Origin: Paraescarpia echinospica
Taxonomy: Eukaryota; Annelida; Polychaeta; Sabellida; Siboglinidae
Assembly: GCA_020002185.1 (NCBI GenBank)
Contig: CM034541.1
Location: forward strand, 46,041,980-46,105,979
DNA length: 64,000 bases
Direction of reading: 5' to 3'
Below are positions 47,646-57,687 of this stretch, piece by piece. Under the pieces are notes generated by a model. The model was not told the origin of the DNA and did no database searches. It saw only the letters and a program-made list of their open reading frames with translations. Both the position numbers and the translations under genes were made by a program. Every line of letters starts with the position of its first letter. Positions within the stretch are counted from its first letter, which is position 1.

Positions 47646-48838
47646 TTGTTTAATGCATTACAGCTAAATGAGGCAGCTGATGACGATTTTCAACCTATAC
47701 GTCACTCCACATGTTATGATCTTGACAATTTTAAATTACTACCAGAAACAAACAACGACCGGCTTAGTATTCTAAGTTCAAACATAGAATATATTACTAC
47801 AAAATTCAGCGGAATTGAAGCTTTCTTAGAGGAACTTAACCTGATAAACTTTAGATTACTATGCTTTCAAGATAGCTGGCTTTCAGAAAACGATGACTTA
47901 TCACACCTCCAAATTTAGGGATGTAATTGCATTTCACAAAGGGAAAATATGTAGTAATAAAGGAGGGCTGGTAGTATACTTACACAACAAATTCAACTTT
48001 AAAGGGAATAAAAACACATTTTGCTTGATTTCTTATTACATAGCATCCTGCTATATATTTCCATGTCCACCAAGCCCAAAATTCGAAAAATTAAATGAAT
48101 TATAAATTCCTCATTTTATGCCGTGCATCCAGACTTTTTCGAATATGCATATTTGTTACTGCACAAAGTCTTCTTTCCACACAGACTCCACACAGTCTAC
48201 CTGCAAGTATTCACGAAGAAACTATATATAACACAATATATAATATGCAATCAAAAGCAAGTTGTGGGTTTGACGGTATCCTATGACCGATGTCACTCTA
48301 ACCAGTTATATCGAAAGTAGTTGAAAAGAAAATTTATACCCAGCTAGGTTCCTTTTTAAAACGCAAAATATCTTATTCGCAAACCAATATTGACTGCGTA
48401 AAAGACCACAGCACTGAATTTGCTGCCCTTTACTTAATCGATAGAATAGTGATACATACGGATAAAAATGAAATTCCTATTAACATGTATCTGGTTCTTT
48501 CCAAACTGTTGACACCCTAGACCATAGGATATTACTAGAAAAATTAGAATATTACGGGGTAAAAGGAGTAGCGTTACGTTTAGTTAGAAATTATCTAACA
48601 AGTAGAAAACAATATGTCGAAATAGAGGATGTCAAATCAGAAATGCTTAATATTTCAACAGGCATTCCTCACGGCTAGATTTTGGGCCCATTATTGTTAA
48701 TGACCTCACCAAGGCCAGCCAAAAGTTTGATTTCATATTGTATGCTGATGATACCACCCTGTCAAGATTCATTTTTCAGCAAGCGAACAAAATGGAAATG
48801 TTAAACTATTATCAAAATTACTTAGAATATATTTGACT
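47646..48838 (+). mobile_element. LINE D, internally deleted ORF2
   Basis: The endonuclease start (LLPETNNDRLSILSSNIEYI, then LLCFQDSWLSENDD) is followed, after deletions, by RT pieces: KASCGFDGIL, TVDTLDHRILLEKLEYYGVK, YLTSRKQYVEIEDVKSE, ISTGIPHG, ILGPLLL and a YADDTT-type motif in another frame near 48740. It is cut off at 48838 by the 19-bp array. Dead. Confidence 0.75.
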
Positions 48839-48844
48839 GTGTAA

Positions 48845-49485
48845 TATGTTATACATTATGTAATATGTTATACATCATGTTATATGTTATACATTATGTT
48901 ATATGTTATACATCATGTTATATGTTATACATCATGTTATATGTTATGCATTATGTTATATGTTATACATTATGTTATATGTTATACATTATGTTATATG
49001 TTATACATTATGTTATATGTTATACATCATGTTATATGTTATACATTATGTTATACATTATGTTATATGTTATACATCATGTTATATGTTATACATTATG
49101 TTATATGTTATACATTATGTTATATGTTATACATCATGTTATATGTTATACATTATGTTATATGTTATACATTATGTTATATGTTATACATTATGTTATA
49201 CATCATGTTGTATGTTATACATTATGTTATACATCATGTTATATGTTATACATTATGTTATATGTTATACATTATGTTATATGTTATACATTATGTTATA
49301 TGTTATACATCATGTTATATGTTATACATTATGTTATATGTTATACATTATGTTATATGTTATACATTATGTTATACATCATGTTGTATGTTATACATTA
49401 TGTTATACATCATGTTATATGTTATACATTATGTTATATGTTATACATTATGTTATACGTTATGTTATATGTTATACATCATGTG
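48845..49485. repeat. 19-bp tandem array, about 33 copies
   Basis: The unit atgttatatgttatacatt alternates with catcatg variants and 11- or 12-base short units. All three plus frames are open (MLYIMLYVIHYVICYTLCY readings), because 3 x 19 = 57 cycles through the frames without a stop. Not considered coding. Confidence 0.95.
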
Positions 49486-49721
49486 GGAAATTAAGTACAT
49501 GTGTGTTGTGTAACTTAAAAAAATATATTATTTGTAGCTTAGGTTAATAACAGTGTTAATATTATATTATCAAGTTTCGACCACCTCTACACTGTTGAGT
49601 GAGTTAGTCTGAATTTGTTAAAGTAACAATGGGTTCAAACTGTGATCCCTTTACATTTATTTTGATTTTCTACAAGCAGCAATGTGTGTTATTTATTTTC
49701 TCTATGTATGTTTTGCCATAG

Positions 49722-49850
49722 GATTATGCTGCCCATCAGCCTCGAGAACCATTCGTTCCTGCTGGTGGCAAATACACTGGAGAAGACAGTGGCAATGTTG
49801 GACTCACTGCAGCAGGAGACGAGGAGAAACACGTGTGTCGCCCTATGGCA
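49722..49850 (+). CDS. Unrecognised gene, internal exon a
   Basis: 129 nt between atgttttgccatag and ca|gtaagtg, phase 2 in and phase 2 out (one base, 42 codons, two bases). The translation contains NHSFLLVANTLEKTVAML and DSLQQETRRNTCVALW, likely helical. Upstream exons and the start codon are not identified. Its join to exon b across the Gypsy element preserves the frame. Function unknown. Confidence 0.6.
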
Positions 49851-50071
49851 GTAAGTGTTACCTTCCAACGAACCAGTGTGACCATTCCTACTGTTTGTGT
49901 CCAATACAATCACTTTCTTATACTTTCTAGCCCTACGTTGGTTAATAACTGCTATAACACCACTTACTGATTATGTGTGTCTTTACACATGCCCGTGTTT
50001 TCATTGGTGTAGTAAACAGTGGAGACAGGGCTTCTTGCCTACTTCAATGTTAATGGCATTTCAGTCATGTC

Positions 50072-50235
50072 TGTGGTGTATACTGTTAATAACCGCTCCC
50101 CTCCTCGTGTAATTAAGACCTGATCCCTGGGCGGAAGCGGAGGGTAGAAATACAGAGTTAAACTTGGAAAGCGCGTGTTTGTATGAGTCTCTGTATTAAT
50201 CGATGTGTAGATACGACAGAATTGAATACACTATA
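50072..50235 (+). repeat. 5' LTR of Gypsy element
   Basis: 164 bp, aligned with 54499-54659; shared blocks include cctgatccctgggcggaagc and gatacgacagaattgaatac. No obvious tRNA primer site directly follows. Confidence 0.85.
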
Positions 50236-50281
50236 TTTGCAACGAGTAAAACTGAAAAACGAACACCCAGTTGAACGATAA

Positions 50282-51160
50282 AACGAAGCGAGAAAGTCAG
50301 TGGCGCTGGAAATCGCAAGTATTCCGATGTTTGATACAAAAAGCGATTCGACCGAACTCGGAATAAAATGGACGCAATGGCGTCGCAGTTTTGAATTGTA
50401 CGTGACAGCGAAAGGGGTAACAGATATGAAACAAAAGCGGATGATGCTGTTACATCATGCAGGAGCAGAAGTCAAGAAACTTTCTTCTCGACGGAGAAGG
50501 TTGGTGGTGACTGACGATGACTACGAACATGCATTAACAATATTGACAAATATTTCACGCCAAAAGTCAACATTCCTTTCGAAAGACACGTGTTCGGTCA
50601 AGGCAGACAGTTAGAGTCTTAGACAATGAAACGACAGACCAGTTCGTAACAAGGCTAAAACAGCTGACGAAAACATGTGAATTCGGATCAGATGGTGACA
50701 TCATTATACGAGATCACGTTGTCGAATAGTGCAAATCGTATCGTTTGCGTCACAAACTATTGCGAGATAAAGGTCTACCTGACATTACAAAAGACTCAAT
50801 ATATTGCTAGAGCAGTGGAAGCAGCAGATATGCATGCCAGAAAAATAGAGAAGGAAAATGTGCAGACGCAGCAAGAAGTAATAAAAGTGTCATGCAATGG
50901 TGGTTGTCATGACAGCAGCAGCAACGGCAACGGTACTAAGAAAGGGACCAGATCAAAATATCAAAGCAAGTCGAAACGTGGATATCAACATTCTGCGTCA
51001 TGTTACAGATGTGGGAAGCCTGATCATTTTGCCAGGCAAAGAATACACTATGTCGAAAATGCAATATGAAAGGACATTTTGCTGTGATGTGCAAAACGAA
51101 ACAAAAGTGTGGAAGACACAGGGACAAGAATACAGCGGTAATAAAATATCACAAAACACA
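50282..51160 (+). pseudogene. Gypsy gag with zinc knuckles
   Basis: Matrix/capsid-like start (IKWTQWRRSFELYVTAKGV, then MMLLHHAGAEV), a stop at 50612, then in another frame ETTDQFVTRLKQLTKTCEFG. Two CCHC knuckles: CYRCGKPDHFAR, whose last Cys is lost by an apparent one-base deletion, and CRKCNMKGHFAVMC, complete. No clean ATG start. Confidence 0.8.
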
Positions 51161-51279
51161 GAGTGTGACGACGAATACATATTCAGCGTGAATAGACAGA
51201 AGAAGAAGTACATAAAGCAACAGGAAACTGTTGTAAAGATGAATGGTCGGTACAGGTGCGAGTATAAGTATCATAGACG

Positions 51280-52340
51280 AAGACACGTACCAATAACTTG
51301 GTTTTCCAAAGCTATCCAAAAAGAAGACAAATGTGTTTGCATATGGAAGCAAGCAAGCATTAAATGTAAGAGGGAAATGTATCGCCGAAATTGAAGTTGG
51401 ACACAAATACACAGCTGCACCAGTGTTAGTTGTGCGTGACGATTCAGGTAACATTCTGAGTTACCAGATAGCAACGGCACTAGACCTAATGAAGATCCAG
51501 ACAATGAATCGAGTAGATGGTCACACCGAAAAAAGTTCCGATTAACTATTCCGTAAATATCCAAAGCTGTTTGATGGAGTCGGGAAACTGAAAGACTATC
51601 AGTTGAATCTGCACATAAACGAGAATGTACAACAGATTGTACAGCCAACGCGTAGATTCCCGTTTGCGTTGAGGAAGAAAGTGGAGAGCAAACTCCGAGA
51701 GCTGGAGTAAATGGACATACTCGAACGAACCACTGGACCAACCCGTTGGGTGTCTCCCATAGTTGTTGTTCCAAAACCGTCGGTAGAGATCAGACTATGT
51801 GTCGATATGAGATAAGTAAATTCGGCAGCAGAACAAGAGCGACATCCAATTCCAACAGTGGACGAAATCATCATCACGACATTCACAAGTCACATGGTAC
51901 TATGGCGATACAAACGATTAATGTTTGGGATATCTTCACCACCAGAGATGTACAAACATGTAATATAGATGTGTTGCAAGGGTGTGAAGGAGTCAACAAT
52001 ATCTCTGATGATCTGGTCATCCATGGGAGGGACGAAGCCGAACACCAACGAAGACTCGAAGCGGTGCTCAAACGTCTAAGCGAAAGAGGTCTCATGCTGA
52101 ACAAAGAAAGGTCAAAGTTCTACATGTCCAAGTTATCGTCCATGGGACTTGTGCTGTCAAGACATGGAATTGCACCAGACGATTCCAAAATGGAAGCAAT
52201 CACGAAGGCAAAGCGACCAGAAAATATATCAGAAGTCCGTAGCTTCATGAGACTGGTCACATACTGTTCGAATGTCATTCTAGACTTCGCAACAGTGGCT
52301 GAACTATTACGACGGTTAACCAAACACAATGGGTCATTCA
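51280..52340 (+). pseudogene. Gypsy protease and reverse transcriptase remnant
   Basis: Protease tail (NVRGKCIAEIEVGHKYTAAP), then FRKYPKLFDGVGKLKDYQ, PTRRFPFALRKKVESKLREL, stop, MDILERTTGPTRWVSPIVVV. The centre of RT is deleted: from the IPTVDEI region it jumps to the fragment before ISDDLVIHG, followed by LEAVLKRLSERGLMLN and MGLVLSRHGIAPDDSKMEAI. Confidence 0.8.
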
Positions 52341-52379
52341 ATTGAAAGCGCGAATAACATGGAGCTTCTGAAAATGTGA

Positions 52380-52852
52380 AAAGGAGCATGGCGAATGCAG
52401 CGACTCTTGCATACTTCGACAGAAGCAAGGATGCAAAGACTCAAGTCATTGCAGATGTATCAACGGTTGGACTCGGCGCTGTTTTGATACAGGAATAAAA
52501 TGGAGTGTACTATGCAAGCAGAACACTCACAGACGTCGAACGTCGATATTCTCAAACGGAGAAAGAAGCACTGGCCTTGGTGTGGGCGTGCGAACGGTTC
52601 CACAAGTACCTTTACGGTATTCATTTTGAATTGATCACAGACCATAAGCCGTTGGAGACAATCTATTTTGCGAAATCGCGTCCGTCAGCACGAATTGAAC
52701 GATGGGTTCTTCGTTTGCAACCGTACAACTTGACGGTGAAAAATGTACCCGGACCCATGAACATCTCGGATGCGTTGTCGAGACTGACACAAGTGAACAA
52801 ATTACCTACTGAAGTGAAACATGAACCATGCAGTGTCAAAGGTTGCAGATGA
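52380..52852 (+). pseudogene. Gypsy RNase H domain
   Basis: Reads ANAATLAYFDRSKDAKTQVI, then VSTVGLGAVLIQE, stop, NGVYYASRTLTDVERRYSQT, EKEALALVWACERFHKYLYG, ELITDHKPLE and RIERWVLRLQPYNLTVKNVP. This is the RNase H and connection typical of Gypsy pol. Confidence 0.85.
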
Positions 52853-53159
52853 GTACATCTACTTCGTTGCAACTAACGTGGTACCTATAGCTTTGACAAC
52901 GCGAGAAATTGAACGGGAATCAACAGCTGTTTCAGAAAAAATGGTGACCCACGAATGTGCCCTCAGGAATAAAAGTGGGTGAAAAATTAACTTTCTGTCG
53001 TAGGGAAAATGGTTCTACGTCAAACACGAATAATGATACCCTAATCACTGGGGAAAGGTGTTCTAGAGTTGGGGCATTAAGGAACATCAGGGAGTACTAA
53101 AAACCGAGAGTAGACTACGCAAAAAAATTATGGTGGCCATGAATTGATGTGGCTGTGGA

Positions 53160-53993
53160 ACGAGCCATAAGATCATGTAATGCATGTCAAGTTGTGACAC
53201 CACAGTCGAAACCAGAACCTATGCACCGTAAACAACTACCAGATATGGTCCATTGCAAGACGCGGCGATTGATCTGATGGGACAGTTCCCAAACGGAGAA
53301 CACCTATTTGTTGAGACTGATTACTACAGCAGATACCCGGAAGTCGCGACATTGAAGTCCACTACGACAGACAAGCTTATTGGGAATCTTGAAACGATGT
53401 TCTCGACGCACGGATTACCTATGTCCGTGACAACTGACAATGGGTCAAACCTAGTGTCAACAGATTTTGAAGAATTTCTTCAGACTGGTAGAATCAAGCA
53501 TCGTTCCGTGACTCCGCTACGGCTTCAGGTTAATGGAGAAGTAGAGCGTGCCAACAGAACTCTACTGAAAGCTATAAGAACAGTACAAGTCGAAGGACGA
53601 GATTTGAGAAGAGAACTCAACACACATCTTCTCGCTTACAGAAGCACGAATCACACAACTACAGATGTGAGTCCGGCAGAATTGTTGTTCCGGCGAAAAA
53701 TTCGCACGAAACTACCTTCCTTCGAATCCATCAGCAACATGACAGATGAGGGAGTACGCGATCGTGACACTAAATTGAAGATGAACGGTAAAGAGTATTC
53801 GGATGACCGAAGAGGTGCACGTGAAAGTATCAGTAAACCGGATGACAAAGTTCTGCTACAACAGAAGAAACAGAACAAACTGACCCCGGCATACGAACAT
53901 GTGCCGTACACAGTTACGCGAAAACACAGTAGTCAGGTAGTGTTTGAATCACGTGATGGTGTGCAGTACAAGAGAAACTGTTCGCATGTGTAA
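53160..53993 (+). pseudogene. Gypsy integrase
   Basis: A zinc-binding remnant (IRSCNACQVVTPQSKPEPM) precedes a long open stretch with the catalytic-core features DLMGQFPNGEHLFVETDYYS, SVTTDNGSNLVS and NGEVERANRTLLKAIR (D, D and E of the DDE triad all visible), and a C-terminal KPDDKVLLQQKKQNKLTP. One of the best-preserved parts. Confidence 0.85.
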
Positions 53994-54498
53994 AAGTATG
54001 TTTCCCCAGACATAACTCCACGAGATGATGAAGCAGACAATGACACTGAGTCAGAGTATATTCCAGACTCGATTTCTGTTTCAAGTAATGAGTCATTAAT
54101 GAGATAAGATGAGCAACCCGAGGCTGCCGATCATGCCAAACTGAACATTCGTGATCGTAGACAACCCCGTGAAATATAAGAACCCGAGGCTGCAGATCAT
54201 GACAACCCGAACATCGGTGATCGTAGACAACCCCGTCAAAAAAGACCGCCTCAATACCTAAATTATTTTATTTTAAAGTAAACATTTAATGAGTGGAAAG
54301 TTAAAATTCTGAGACTGATTGTATTTTCAGATTGATCGTAACGAACTCATGTACAATGATGATAATAACAAGTAAATCTTTATTTGGTAAACATTATCCA
54401 GATCACGAAAGCATAATAATTACAAAAGAAATGTTGACCAAATGGACGTTATATATGAAAGTTGAGAAAACATGTTTCCAGTTTGAATAAGGGAGGGA

Positions 54499-54659
54499 TG
54501 TGGTGTCTAATGTTAATGACCACTCCCCCTTCATGTAATTAAGGCCTGATCCCTGGGCGGAAGCGGAAAGTAGAAATACAGAGTTAAAATTGAAAAGCAC
54601 GTGTTTGTGTGAGTCTGTACTAATCGATGTTTAGATACGACAGAATTGAATACACTACA
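54499..54659 (+). repeat. 3' LTR of Gypsy element
   Basis: 161 bp, preceded by the polypurine tract at 54489-54498. Confidence 0.85.
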
Positions 54660-54830
54660 ATGCCTGTTGTTGGTTTAGTGATATGTTTTATGGAGGAGTA
54701 TGTAGGATGGTTTAACATGCGGCCCTGTAGGCAGATAGTAGTTCAATACACTTTGCAAATAATTGTTATATCTGGATAGTATGGATATTGTTTCTGCATT
54801 TGTAATCCGTTATTTGTGTCCTTCTTCCAG

Positions 54831-54934
54831 GAAGTACACGCAAGCAATAAACGCTATTGGAGACTTGGACAGCCATAAACATAAGATGTGGTCAGCTGGA
54901 AGACAGCCACAGTTGTGGTGTGTTCAGAGTGATG
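54831..54934 (+). CDS. Unrecognised gene, internal exon b
   Basis: 104 nt after a strong acceptor (tgtccttcttccag) and before g|gtgagc. Phase 2 in, phase 1 out. Encodes KYTQAINAIGDLDSHKHKMW, then SAGRQPQLWCVQSD. Both phases match the neighbouring exons. Confidence 0.65.
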
Positions 54935-55312
54935 GTGAGCTTCATTTGAGAAACTATTAGGTCTTACCATTAATGGCAAATCATGATATATAAGATAATA
55001 AATTCTGCCAATTTGAAAAAAAAACCTGCAAATGCTAAACACACAGATAGTAGTCTGTTTCCTGGCGTACTCCTACATGACATTTGCTGTTATATATTTG
55101 AACTGTTTTTCGCAATGCTAGTTACATAAAAAAGTCCTTAACTGATGTAGTAATTATAACTGCACATGATACACACTAATTGCCAGCTCGATTACAGTAA
55201 CATTGAGCATATGGACATTTGCTCTGTTAAAAGCTTTCAATACGTAATTTTTATCTTTTAACATTATTACACTATCAAGTTGGTTTGTGTAAAGTATTGT
55301 TACATTTCACAG

Positions 55313-55461
55313 AAATAGCAAATGAAGATCGTGACCTACAATATTATTACGGGATAATACGAAGGTTTTCAGATGAGTGTGTTCTCCAGATGTCTGAGAT
55401 TAGGTCAAATGTAAATGGGTTAGCTGTAGTAATAACAAATTTATATACAGAGCGTCATGAC
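55313..55461 (+). CDS. Unrecognised gene, internal exon c
   Basis: 149 nt between gttacatttcacag and gac|gtaaga. Phase 1 in, phase 0 out. Encodes EIANEDRDLQYYYGIIRRFS, then DECVLQMSEIRSNVNGLAVV and ITNLYTERHD. An earlier weak donor (aat|gtaaat, 55410) is less likely. LINE E starts about 30-60 bases after this exon. Confidence 0.65.
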
Positions 55462-55663
55462 GTAAGAATATACCTTCTGCTGTGACTAGAAAGTCTCACT
55501 CTGTATTCTACTGGGCAATGTGAGTAAGAAACGTTTAAAAAGACTACCGATAAACTTATTATCGCTCACTGTCCACCTGAATTCGGCGGGAACTGGTGCG
55601 CACAACCTGCCAGGTAATCAGTCACGCTCGGCCACCTATCTGGAACGCGTGTTGCGCAGTACA

Positions 55664-56533
55664 ATGTCACAACGAACGCGCGCCAAGACGTCCTCCACGG
55701 GTGAGCCCGGTGTCGACGGCGTGTGTGAAAGCCCGCGACCACAAGAGGATTTATCAATGAAAAAAGCCCTGCTAGATCTCCTGAAGGATGGCACTACCAT
55801 CCAGACAATCGCCACGTCAATCAGTGAAGCAATAATCAAAGAACTTCTAAAAACGCCAACTTTCATGGACATTCTCGTCACGTCAATCTTAAACTCTGAC
55901 AGCTTCAACAAAATCAAGGAAGAGTTGTACCAAGCATGCTGCATGGACATGACCAAAACAACCACAGCAATAACTGCAGTTGATAATAAAGTACGCAGGC
56001 TAGAACAGGCAAATGTGGCGTTGGCTGACCAGCATGTGGCGTTGGCTGACCAGCATGTGGCGTTGGCTGACCAGCATGTGGCGTTGGCTGACCAGCTAGA
56101 CGACTTGGAGCAGTACAGCCGGCGCAATTGCCTCCTTTTTCATGGCATCCCTGAACAATAAAAGGAGACGACGACCAACGCGGTGATCGACCTGTGCAGC
56201 AAGTCGCTAGGGGTCACGCTAGACTGCAAAAGCATCGACCGCAGCCATCGACTGGGAAAATCACAAAGCGATAAACCACGCCCGATCATTGTGAAGTTCG
56301 CGCGACACGAACAGCGACAACAGATCTTCGCAGCAAAACGAAAACTGAAAGGAACAAAAAATTTCATAACTGAGAACTTAACAAAAAGACGCAGTGTGTT
56401 GCTGACGAAAGCGCGATCTGCGGCCGGGGTGCAAGCATCATGGACTATGGACGGTCGCATTGTGTGTCTACTATCATCTGGACGCAAGGTAAACCTTACC
56501 ACCGAGCGCGAACTCAAACAACTTGAACGCTAA
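55664..56533 (+). pseudogene. LINE E ORF1 (coiled coil plus RRM-like), one in-frame stop
   Basis: The frame is open from 55520, but the ATG at 55664 (MSQRTRAKTSS) is the more natural start: 289 codons to TAA 56531 with one in-frame TAA at 56159. Residues of about 100-145 form a coiled coil containing four perfect copies of the heptad VALADQH (last one VALADQL), encoded by a 21-bp repeat at 56015-56098. Then DDLEQYSRRNCLLFHGIPE, the hallmark start of the ORF1p RNA-binding domain, then IIVKFARHEQRQQIFAAKRK and DGRIVCLLSSGRK. In LINEs this protein binds the element RNA. The TAA is also present in the fragment at 62258. Confidence 0.85.
56015..56098 (+). repeat. 21-bp coding repeat, 4 copies (heptads)
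   Basis: gtggcgttggctgaccagcat four times (last ends agcta). Seven residues per unit keeps coiled-coil register. Confidence 0.95.
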
Positions 56534-56564
56534 GTGACTCCCGAAACGAACAACGACTGGTGTA

Positions 56565-57404
56565 ATGTATAATAACATGGCAATGTGTATGCAAGCCATG
56601 GGCATTCTGCCACCGTGCTTTAGCATTATTAATATGCCTATTCATCCTGGTTTTTTTGGGGGGGGTTTTGGTGTTTTTTTGCTAGTTTTGTTCCTCTGTA
56701 ACGTGTTGACTAAGCACTCTTTGTCTAGTTTAATGCCAAGGCACAGGTTATCGTTAAATAGCATGATCCCTGTTAATTTATTCTTTTGTAACTATCGAAA
56801 TAACATTGTATCCAAACACATTTTATCTAGATTAACGCAACGGCATAGGCTGTTTTACAAAATGCTATCGTTGAGCTCTTCTGTATCTCTAATGGTCTCC
56901 TTAGCATATCTATTTTTAATATATGTTCTCCACCTGCCGATTCTAATTCTTGTGCAAACTGTTACAAATATAATGTTGATGAATGTAAATAGTATCACCA
57001 CACTTTGTTTATATCTATATGCTTGTTCACTTTTATATGCGGTATTTCAACGTGACACACTGCCTTTTCTATGTTTCCATTATACCTGTTTAGTTTCAGC
57101 ATTCGGTGATGAGTATATTAATGTGGCGTTATATTTCATAAATAGCGTACTGCCACTACGAACTGCTCCACGTGAAATGACGTTTTATTTAAATAGTGCA
57201 ATTTCATATCATTTTAGTCTACAGCTATATGGTGTGCATCGATGTATATTGATATACGGTCAATATTCACGTTGTTTTCATTTTTGGGGAGGGCAATGTT
57301 TATACATTTTCGTTTCAGTACGTTTAGTGTTAGTTACCTTACATATTTTTTTGGACTGTGCACTATGTATAGCATTTCCTCAAACATTAGTGTCTGCTCA
57401 ATAA
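56565..57404 (+). CDS. Long hydrophobic ORF in the spacer of LINE E
   Basis: 279 uninterrupted codons starting 31 bases after the ORF1 stop. The product is very hydrophobic with several possible membrane spans (FGVFLLVLFLCNVL, LMVSLAYLFLIYVL, SITTLCLYLYACSLLYAV, LVLVTLHIFLDCAL). Caution: the DNA is T-rich and purine-poor, which by itself yields hydrophobic residues and few stops. The flanking ORFs of the same element do contain stops, so an intact 840-bp frame is notable. No family recognised. It may be chance in the inter-ORF region. Confidence 0.25.
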   Translation: MYNNMAMCMQAMGILPPCFSIINMPIHPGFFGGGFGVFLLVLFLCNVLTKHSLSSLMPRHRLSLNSMIPVNLFFCNYRNNIVSKHILSRLTQRHRLFYKMLSLSSSVSLMVSLAYLFLIYVLHLPILILVQTVTNIMLMNVNSITTLCLYLYACSLLYAVFQRDTLPFLCFHYTCLVSAFGDEYINVALYFINSVLPLRTAPREMTFYLNSAISYHFSLQLYGVHRCILIYGQYSRCFHFWGGQCLYIFVSVRLVLVTLHIFLDCALCIAFPQTLVSAQ

Positions 57405-57687
57405 TCCTGTTGTGTTTTGTTCGATATACTTATTTGCTTATTCTCACTCTACGTTCATGTTGTGGCAGTACATATGCTGTAATTTACGTTTACTCTTTTT
57501 TGCGCTGATGCAATAAGTACATTGTGTTATATATGCATGCGGAATATTTGTAATATTCTCTTTTATAAAATGTATTTGTATAATGCTCAGGGTATAGCTT
57601 GTGCAGCTCTTTCACAACGTCTAGTCTATGTTTGTATGATGTGTCCTGCAAACACAGAGCACTATTGTTTATTCAATTTTCCAATAT

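Larger units (their letters stand above)
50072..54659 (+). mobile_element. Gypsy-type LTR retrotransposon, degenerate
   Basis: LTRs at 50072-50235 and 54499-54659 (about 12 percent different by eye, so old), starting TG and ending TA/CA, with a purine tract aagggaggga just before the 3' LTR. The flanking 5-mers atgtc (50067-50071) and atgcc (54660-54664) look like a target duplication with one mismatch. Gag, protease, RT, RNase H and integrase pieces follow in Gypsy order. Stops, frameshifts and an RT deletion make it non-functional. It lies in the intron between exons a and b of the four-exon gene. Confidence 0.9.

Noticed and set aside
48865..49547. Three overlapping ORFs of over 200 codons reading MLYIMLYVIHYV
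   Set aside because: A 19-bp tandem repeat without stops; the same peptide appears in all three frames.
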